Shown piece by piece: positions 56,889 through 64,000 of a stretch of DNA of 64,000 nt. This stretch comes from Cryptomeria japonica (lineage: Eukaryota; Streptophyta; Pinopsida; Cupressales; Cupressaceae): NCBI RefSeq assembly GCF_030272615.1, contig NC_081409.1:529292291-529356290 (forward strand). The letters are read 5' to 3'. The translations under genes and the position numbers were made by a program. Positions within the stretch are counted from its first letter, which is position 1. Every line of letters begins with the position of its first letter. The notes under the pieces were generated by a model. It did not search any database and was not told the DNA's origin. It saw only the letters and a list, made by a program, of their open reading frames with translations.

Positions 56889-57640
56889 TGTTTATGTTGA
56901 CCTCTTCATACAGATTTTGTATAAGTGACTATTTGTTACTCTTCTTTATCCAATTCTGTAGTTTGTGCCTGTTCAGCAGCATATATATTTGCTCTTGTAG
57001 CTCATTACTTATGAGTATTTTCATATTTTCATGAGGATCATTCAGATTTTGTAATGAGAAATACTCCTTGTTTTCAATAAATAGTTGGTTCCTTCTCTTA
57101 TTTTTCTGTGTTCTAAATATTGTTGTGAATTTTTTTGGATGAATTAATTATGATTATTACCAAATAATCCTTCATTTTTACCTCTTTTCCTTCAATGTTT
57201 AATTCATGGTTAAGCATGATATAGTGCAAATCAATGATTGAGTTATATTATCTAGTAAATGGAGTTGTGAAAACTATCTTTGTTTTCCTTCATAAAAATA
57301 TCAGAAAGTTTGAACCTTTCACATGAGGTGTTTATGCAAAGTATGCAGTCTTGAGTTGTGAGCATTTTAGTTTCATTATTGGATTCTTGTGAGTTTCTTG
57401 TCATAGCAAATTCATTTTTAGTCATTGGTGGATCACCTTAGTAGTTAATTTTCAGTTTTATGCATATCCTTCTTCCCTTTTTCTTGGAAATTTCTTTAAG
57501 TTTTAGGTGATCAAATAGGAAGCTGACCTATAATCTGGAGGTCTGCTCTCATAATAGGATACCCACAGCCTGAGAGCAGTCCAATGTGTCACAGGATTGT
57601 AGGAAATTCAAGCTTGCATCGGTTGCAAATCCACATGACA
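56889..57640 (+). repeat. 5' LTR of gypsy element E (left end approximate)
   Basis: The right end is set by CCACATGACA at 57640, followed by a PBS. The left end is placed at TGTTTATG (56889) or TGTTGACC (56895), where the similarity of J ORF2 to K ORF2 stops. About 750 bases. It has an AATAAA-type poly(A) signal near 57077 and no gene. Confidence 0.5.
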
Positions 57641-57648
57641 ATAATTTT

Positions 57649-57666
57649 TGGTACGCCTGGTGGGAC
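57649..57666 (+). other. Primer binding site of element E
   Basis: TGGTACGCCTGGTGGGAC, similar to TGGCACGCCCGGTGGGAC found after 5' LTRs of plant gypsy elements; two C-to-T-type changes. Confidence 0.65.
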
Positions 57667-57837
57667 AGTTGGACTTTATAGTTCATAAAAGGCCACCATA
57701 TGCTATCTTGGTGTGTGCAACAACAAATTATCTTTCACACTTGGCGACTCAAATCTTTGGAATTTTAGTAGTCCAACCTTCCTCGCTCGCAAGAAAATAC
57801 TAGACTAGGTAAAGTGCTGCCTCAGTCAATCATACAT

Positions 57838-58907
57838 AGCTATCACCCCCAAAAAGGAGAGCTAGGGTAGTTAACAAAGTTCCAAATCCAACAGTTTGTG
57901 TGCTGCCTCTTATTCCTATTTCTCACCCTGCTGTTACAGCTTATAATAATCTGATGTTTGCAAGTTCTTCCAATTAGAATATAACAAATACTACCAATTC
58001 CAGCGGTGTTTCTACTTCTAACAACAATATGGCTCTTAATCAACCCCCTAGGCTTCATCCATTTATGCCTTTTAACCAATTTAGTCCTTTAAATTTGACT
58101 CAACATGATAATATACTTGTTGTAACACTTAAGAGTTTGCCATTTTTCACTAGAGAGGATCAAACAACAGCCATTGAACATATCAGAGATGTGGCTTCCT
58201 TGTGTGGAGTGCCTCATATTATTGCAGAAAATGTTGCTTTGAGGCTTTTGACAACCTCTTTCAAAGGGAAAGCCCTTCAGTGGTTCAGGGGTTTGCCTGT
58301 GAACTCAATAGCTACATGGGATGAGTTGGGACAACTTTTGAATCAACATTTTGAAGATAAGTCAGACTATCTCTCATTGGTATAGCAACTCACTACCATC
58401 AAAAGAGCTCCACATGAGCATATGATGGAGTTCAACTATCAGTTTCAAAGGACTTGGAACCGGATTCCAGCATTGGTAAAACCTTCTAATGAGTGTGCTT
58501 TTTGGTTTTACCTAAAGGCTTTGAATAGTGATATTGCACTCATGATACAGTCTATGGGGGGAAAGACTTTACCAACGACATTTGATGTTGTTGTTAGGGC
58601 TGAGAATAGTCTTATTCAAGCAGGGAAGATAGCACTTAGGCCTCCCATGCCAATTTTTGCTGATATACAACCCATTATCCCTTTTGTTCCACCTATTATA
58701 GTTGTTGTACCTTCATTTTTCAGCATATAATGCTCAAGTTGCAGTTCAAGAGCATGTTGTCTCTAATCATTTGTAGGAGATAATAAGTATTAAGGAGCAA
58801 AATGCTAACCTACAGAAGACTTTGCAGAACTTTCATAATGAGTTGGTTAATATCAAAAAATCCCAAACTTAGCCACCTTACCGAAATTCCTTTTCAAGCT
58901 CCCTACC
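57838..58907 (+). pseudogene. Gag of gypsy element E, cut by element F
   Basis: The frame begins near 57838 (an ATG there appears changed to ATA), with a basic stretch 'ITPKKRRARVVNKVPNP', then the retrotransposon gag domain at 58029-58730: 'HDNILVVTLKSLPFFTREDQ', 'GKALQWFRGLPVNSIATWDE' and 'HEHMMEFNYQFQRTWNRIPA'. A TAG lies at 58383. Coding sequence continues to about 58900, where the LTR of F interrupts it. Its Gag differs from those of D, H and F, so E is a separate gypsy lineage. Confidence 0.8.
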
Positions 58908-60105
58908 TATAATACCCTAAAAATGGTCACCTAAACCATGGGCCCCTAATCTTGACAACATCACCAAGGTCCTAACCAAAGGCAATTAAATCAACTTTGA
59001 GCACACAATTAATTAATTATTCAATCATTAAATGTCACATGGCAAGTGAATTATTCTATATTAATTAAATATTTATTTAATTAATTAAATCATTATAAGT
59101 AAATCATTTTGATCAATTATCCTATTTAATTTATTAAATATCCTAGCATATTTAATTAATTAATAAATTTTCCATTAATCATAAAAAATAAATTAATTTA
59201 CTACAAAAGAGGAATCAATATGCAAAGCAAGAGTTCAATTGAAAATAAAATAAAAGAATTGAATTCAGAGAGAAATCAAACTTGAGATATTATTTCTTCT
59301 CCCAAATTGAGAACTTTAAATCACTAAAGAAATTAAATCAATTATTAATCATTCTCTAAAATTGGAACTCAAAGCTTTTGAGAAAAGAAGTTGCATTGAA
59401 AAGACTCTTTTCTTGAATAAATCAAAGAAATTGCATGGAATTGCCTATTTTTATCACAAGTGCATGGAATTAATTGAATTTTATCTCCAATGCAAACTCA
59501 AACTTATAATTTGAATGCATTTTAATCAAACTATAATGGGAATCTATCTCAACGTTAACTTAATCTGATCTCTCAATTATTTCAATTATCCTAAATTGTG
59601 CTTTTTCTTGAATAATCTCAACCGCTCATTGCTAATCAATCTTGACCGTTGGTCTCTCTTGTGATTATCTATAAATTTAGCCTTCATCTCTCATTCAAAA
59701 CAACCTGGAGATTTATTGTTATTATACAATTTTTTCTCTGGAGTCATTGAAGATATTTTGCTTTCTTTTTTGAGATTATTGCATCTTAGTTTATCTTTTT
59801 GCATATTTAGTTCAATTATGATTGCTTGAATTCATATAGCTTACTATTCATCCATCTAGCATAATCTTGTATCTATTTAGCTTAATATCATGTTCATATA
59901 GATTAAATCCTTCGTCTTGGTGTAGTCTAGTCACTGGTATTGCTTATACAAATCTGAGAGCAAGTCTATACTCGCATCTTTTAGAAGGAAATTGGTCAAT
60001 TTGCTATGGTTTTATTATTCATGCTTATATCTGTCTAACCATACATGTAATGACTTAATTGAAGTGTTGTGTCTTATAGCTTGCAGATACTTATTCCACT
60101 TTTCA
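58908..60105 (+). repeat. 5' LTR of gypsy element F
   Basis: 1,198 bases, TATAATACCC...CCACTTTTCA. It is a relative of LTR B over the full length; the first dinucleotide is TA where TG is expected. TATAAAT at 59670-59676 is the likely promoter. The candidate left target is CTACC (58903-58907); the partner lies beyond the window. It interrupts the gag of element E. Confidence 0.82.
59670..59676 (+). promoter_or_regulatory. TATA box of LTR F
   Basis: TATAAAT followed by TTAGCCTTCATCTCTCATTC, matching LTR B at 32874. Confidence 0.55.
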
Positions 60106-60116
60106 CACACACATTT

Positions 60117-60134
60117 CTGGTGCACACCATGGGG
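60117..60134 (+). other. Degenerate primer binding site of element F
   Basis: CTGGTGCACACCATGGGG, 12 bases after the LTR, resembles the TGGCGCCCACCGTGGGG site of plant gypsy elements with several C-to-T or G-to-A changes. It supports reading 58908-60105 as a 5' LTR. Confidence 0.5.
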
Positions 60135-60272
60135 CAGAAGACTACATATTTTCGGCGTCAAAAACTAACTTTTTCTTATTTCAGATTTTTATTTTTTTGG
60201 ATTTTGGTTTGTACACTTACTGCAAAATATCATATGAGTTTTCCCACATGCCCGAATGACAAACTACAAGTA

Positions 60273-60302
60273 TCGTACGATCTCGTACGAATTATCATAC
60301 GA
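60273..60302. repeat. TCGTACGA palindrome pair in the F leader
   Basis: Two perfect TCGTACGA (60273-60280, 60283-60290) and one TCATACGA (60295-60302), spaced 10 and 12 bases, about one helical turn. Degenerate copies recur at 61585, 61628, 61682 and 61801. Confidence 0.65.
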
Positions 60303-61367
60303 CTCAGTGAGAATCATTGTATGATATTCTATGTTTTTAAGTTAAAAGAAGATTTCATTTTTTAGGTTTTTTTATTCAATTTTGATCATACTAACGTTGA
60401 CCCTGGCTTGTTCCTCATTTGTCTGAAGAATTTTCACAGCCTAATCATTTTTTGCAGAATGCTTCTCAAAGAATATGCTTGTCAAACAAAGACAATATGA
60501 CTACTGATTCATTGTCTTTGCAAGTTGCTTGAGGAATTTTGAGTAAACATCATGTATTCTTTAAATTCATTTTTAGGCACCTAAATTGCTATTTGGTTAA
60601 TGAACAAATATGTCTTTCGTGTGTTAAGAAAATTCTAAGAGGTAGGAGAGTATGCTCTTATCTGCATAGACAATCAAAAATCCAAACCCTTGAGGCTTTT
60701 TCTAAGTTTGAGATTTGTGTACCTTTAGCAGGCCTGTCATAGTGGGAAAAAGTAATCACCCTGTGAGAATGACCCAAGTGGGTACAACTGGACCTGGGCA
60801 TTCTAACTCACTATAATAAATAGGCCTCTGGTTGATTAATGTCTCAGAGGATGGGATTATTTGAGTTTTCTCTTTGATATCTCTCATTTCGAGCATTTTG
60901 TAGGGCTTGTCGGTCTTAATCATGTTTACGTGACTACAACTTGTTTTGGTACCTTGTTGGGCTATAGGCCTCAATCATTCTTGCGTGACTTCAAGGGGTA
61001 ATTTTGAATAGAATTCCTGACTAAGAACTATAAGATAGAGGCTACCCAGTTCACCTCCAAAAGGGGGGATAATCTTTGTGCAAAAGAGATAGTAACTCTC
61101 CCAAGATACTTGCCATTTCATGCCCCCATTAGCATTTGAAGTCGACTAATACGAATTTGAGAATCCATTGCATGAGACTTAGTGACCGTATTCTGATTAG
61201 CTATTGGGTGTGTACCTGAATCTGCAAGCAAAGGTTTTCTTCTCTCACCAATTTCCATAGGGTTAGCATGTTGTGATTGAAGTCATTATACATATTACGT
61301 GTTTACTGTGTTTTCATCCCTAAAACTGAAATTGGAATACCAAAAACTGGAGAAAACAATAAACAAC

Positions 61368-61531
61368 TTAGTGGTCAAAACTCTATCCATATCAAAAAAT
61401 AGTCTATCTTAGTGGTCAAAACTTTGTCCATATCAAAAACTAGTCTACCTTAGTTGTCAAAACTCTATTTGTATCACAAACTTGTCTATCTCAACTGTCA
61501 AAAAACTCAGTCCATCTCAAAATTGGTTGTC
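61368..61531 (+). repeat. 41-base tandem repeat in the F leader
   Basis: Three clear units at 61368, 61409 and 61450, each TTAGTGGTCAAAACT, then CCATATCAAAAA, then TAGTCTA, plus a weaker fourth at 61491. The exact 41-base spacing supports a true tandem array. Confidence 0.8.
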
Positions 61532-62314
61532 GTCAACCATTGAAAACTTTGTCTATCAAAATTTTGTCTCTGTCTAGTAAACTATCGTATGAGTCTTTTG
61601 ATTTATCGTCCTGCTACATGACTTTTGTCGTATGAAAAATCATCAAGTCTTACAGTTTGTCATCTAAGCCTCAATTCTGTGTCGTACAAAATATGATAAG
61701 TCATTGTCCTCACTAGGGAAGTGTCATCTGGGTCTCTATTCTGTGTCATACAAAAAAATCATCACATGCATCAGTTTGTCATCTGAGGTATACCCACCTG
61801 TCATACGAACCTAGGCAGCAACTCGTACAAAATAATGTTTTCATCGTCCTAAAGCTATTAAACTGTCATCTGGTCTTGTAAACCTTATTGTACAAATCTC
61901 TGATTTTGTCAGTCCAGAATAGTCAAACTTGCCTAAAAATATTCTACAACGAGCATAAAACTAGTTATCATTATCTTGAGCATAAACAATTCTAAACAGT
62001 GTACATCTATCATTGTGTTGCACTATTTTGTCGATAATCTTTCAGCTAGTTCAATCAACCATTTATCAAACTTAAGTTACTTATATAACGTCTTACACAA
62101 GATAGATCGTTCTTGAAACCAAACTGAGTCTTAGTCACTTCTCTTAAATCAAACTAGGTAACTTAGATCACATCTTACAAAGGATAGATCTTTTCTGAAA
62201 CTAGAATAAATCTTAGTTGCTTCTCTCAATCAATACGTTAAATGAACAACTAGATCCAAATTTGATCTTGACTTCTGCATCACAAACAACTCTAGGTCAC
62301 ATCAGTCAATAAAA

Positions 62315-64000
62315 ATGCCTACTCAAACAAGAAGTTCTCATAAGAAAGCCGACAAAGGCAAAGAACCATCCTTTTCATATTAGGATAATCCATTTTACAT
62401 AGAAGACCCTGTCACTAATAAACCTTCATCATTAGATATACCAGTTTATGATTAACCCTTGTCTCCCACCATATCTGGAACAAAACAAGAAATATGAGAT
62501 GCTAAACACAATACTTATGACAATCTCAGTATCCAGGCTACTGACAGTGATTCCTCATCAGACAAATCTGAAGCCTTTGAACCTACCGAAATTGATATTC
62601 ATAAATGTCAAAAGGATAAAGATTTCCAAAAAATGATGAAAGTTATCATGGCTAGAGAAAAAAGAAGACTATTTTCTAGAACTAACAAAGAAAGGTGCTA
62701 AGCTTCCTACTGGTTATAACATTGAGGCCCTCATCACTAAAGAAGAAGAGACACCCTTAGCAATGGTAAACAAACAATTACAAGCATTACGGACTGAGAT
62801 CACAGAACTGAAAAACAAGGATAAATCATCAAAACAATATTCTCTGGACATGATATGCCCATTTCCATTTGATAAAAACCTTTACATGCCTTCATTTCCT
62901 TCTCGAGTGGAGATTCCAAAATTTGACAAATACAATGGTAACGCAGATCCTCAAGACCATGTCAGATAATTTTGTCCTTTATGTATGGAGTTCATGCACG
63001 AACAAACATATCTCATGCACCGTTTACCGAGAAGTTTAGGAGGGCAAGCTATGGAATGGTTCTCAAGCCTACCTATGGGAATAATTTTTTTTGAATAATT
63101 AATCCAATTGTTTGTACAATAATACTCATATAACATTCATCACCTAGTCACTATGATAGAGCTTTGCAATACCAAATAGAAAATAGGAGAGCCCTTTCTC
63201 ACTTTCCTCCAACGATGGAGAAAGATGTTCTCCAGATATTCACGACCTATTCCAGATTCTGAGAAGATGGATATCTTCATCAACAAATTGATTCCTAAAT
63301 TGAAATATAGTATCCAAATGTAATTATACCCTTCATTCAACAAAATGGTAGACAGTTCCCTCAAAATGGAAGATGTGCTTATAAAGAAAGGAGATATCTC
63401 ACTTTGGAAAGAAACACAACAAGGTTCTAGTTCCAAAGAAAAGAACAAATATTGGAAATACGGAAAAGACAACAACATAAACATTGTTAATGATGGAGTG
63501 GTAGACACTGTTAAAGAAAAATCAAAATCCATGATATTTAACTTGGCTAGTGGCACACAAGCACTCAAAGCAGCTGAAACTGCAACAGAAAATCCTTCGA
63601 AGAAAGTAAAAGAGTGGTTTAAAGAGAAACCTTGGCTTTCAAAACCTAAACGCAACTTCACTCCTCTGGAATAATCATATAAATCCGCTTTCAAAACTTT
63701 ATTGGAAAATGATTGATAACCTTACCAGATAATTCTAGGCCATATGATCCCAAATTCAAACCAAAATGGTGGAGAGAGAATGAATACTGTGAATACCATC
63801 GAAACAAATGTCATAACACAAACAACTACATGAAGCTAAACCATGAGATTCAAGATCTCATCGACCCTGGCAAAATTGTTGTTGGAAATCACATAAATAA
63901 TGCTAATCACAAAGCTTTCAAAGATCCCTTACCTATTTATGAACAAGGTGATTCCTCAAAGTCAAAAGGAGGTGCCAAAGTTAATTACACCTATACCAAC
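62315..64000 (+). pseudogene. Gag of gypsy element F, continuing past the window
   Basis: Starts at the ATG at 62315 ('MPTQTRSSHKKADKGKEPSF'). A frameshift near 62680 leads into the capsid domain 'MICPFPFDKNLYMPSFPSRV', 'FDKYNGNADPQDHVR', 'SLGGQAMEWFSSLPMGII', and 'FLTFLQRWRKMFSRYSRPIP'. The C-terminal part (63340-63674) is basic. Near 63760-63860, in another frame, 'WWRENEYCEYHRNKCHNTN' is the zinc-knuckle-like C-x2-H-H region. Capsid blocks and this region match the Gag of H, so F is Tat-type. Several stops make it a pseudogene; protease should follow just right of the window. Confidence 0.8.

Larger units (their letters stand above)
60135..62314 (+). other. Leader of element F, gene-free
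   Basis: No supported gene. It carries TCGTACGA palindromes (60273-60302 and degenerate copies at 61585-61830) and a 41-base tandem repeat (61368-61531). Leaders of about 2 kb are common in Tat-type elements. Confidence 0.6.

Noticed and set aside
63140-63694. - strand frame of 184 codons
   Set aside because: It is antisense to the Gag of element F, which has clear capsid motifs on the + strand.

Overview
The window is a stack of plant LTR retrotransposons nested in one another. I find no convincing host gene, no tRNA or rRNA and no CRISPR array. The length and depth of the nesting, LTRs of 0.8 to 3.7 kb, Tat-type Ty3/gypsy polyproteins with an archaeal-type RNase H, and antisense plant mobile domain (PMD) genes point to a large, repeat-rich seed-plant genome. 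A gymnosperm is plausible, but the sequence alone does not prove it.

Layout from left to right. (A) 1-2687: the 3' end of a + strand gypsy element, with an antisense PMD gene running off the window, a polypurine tract and a 1.48-kb LTR. (C) 2688-about 7950: a - strand gypsy element cut inside its RNase H by A; it reads LTR, PBS, gag, protease, archaeal-type RNase H, RT, RNase H. (G) 8037-14849: a - strand gene of about 1,030 codons of unknown function, split by a 3.7-kb solo LTR with a perfect target duplication. (D) about 15830-33291: a + strand Tat-type gypsy element that contains a complete non-autonomous element (K, 17079-23720) and ends in an antisense PMD gene, PPT and 3' LTR. (H) 33292-51355: another + strand Tat-type gypsy element split by a solo LTR (36113-37228) and by a complete Ty1/copia element (I, 40755-48397). 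(J) 51356-about 56890: a relative of K. (E) about 56890-58907: a gypsy LTR and gag, cut by (F) 58908-64000, the 5' LTR, leader and gag of a Tat-type element that leaves the window.

Most coding regions are decayed, mainly by in-frame TAG, TGA and TAA codons that single C-to-T or G-to-A changes can explain, as expected for methylated, silenced transposons. Copia element I keeps a single frame over 4.16 kb and carries seven stops.

The most interesting part is the K/J family. Two separate elements have copia-like LTRs, initiator-Met-type PBS and PPT, but no protease, integrase, RT or RNase H. Each instead encodes a coiled-coil protein with four zinc-knuckle positions and a second protein of about 1,000 residues that I cannot assign. 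Parts of this second protein resemble the G gene, and one short stretch resembles the start of the PMD, so several unrelated elements here may carry versions of one non-enzymatic domain.
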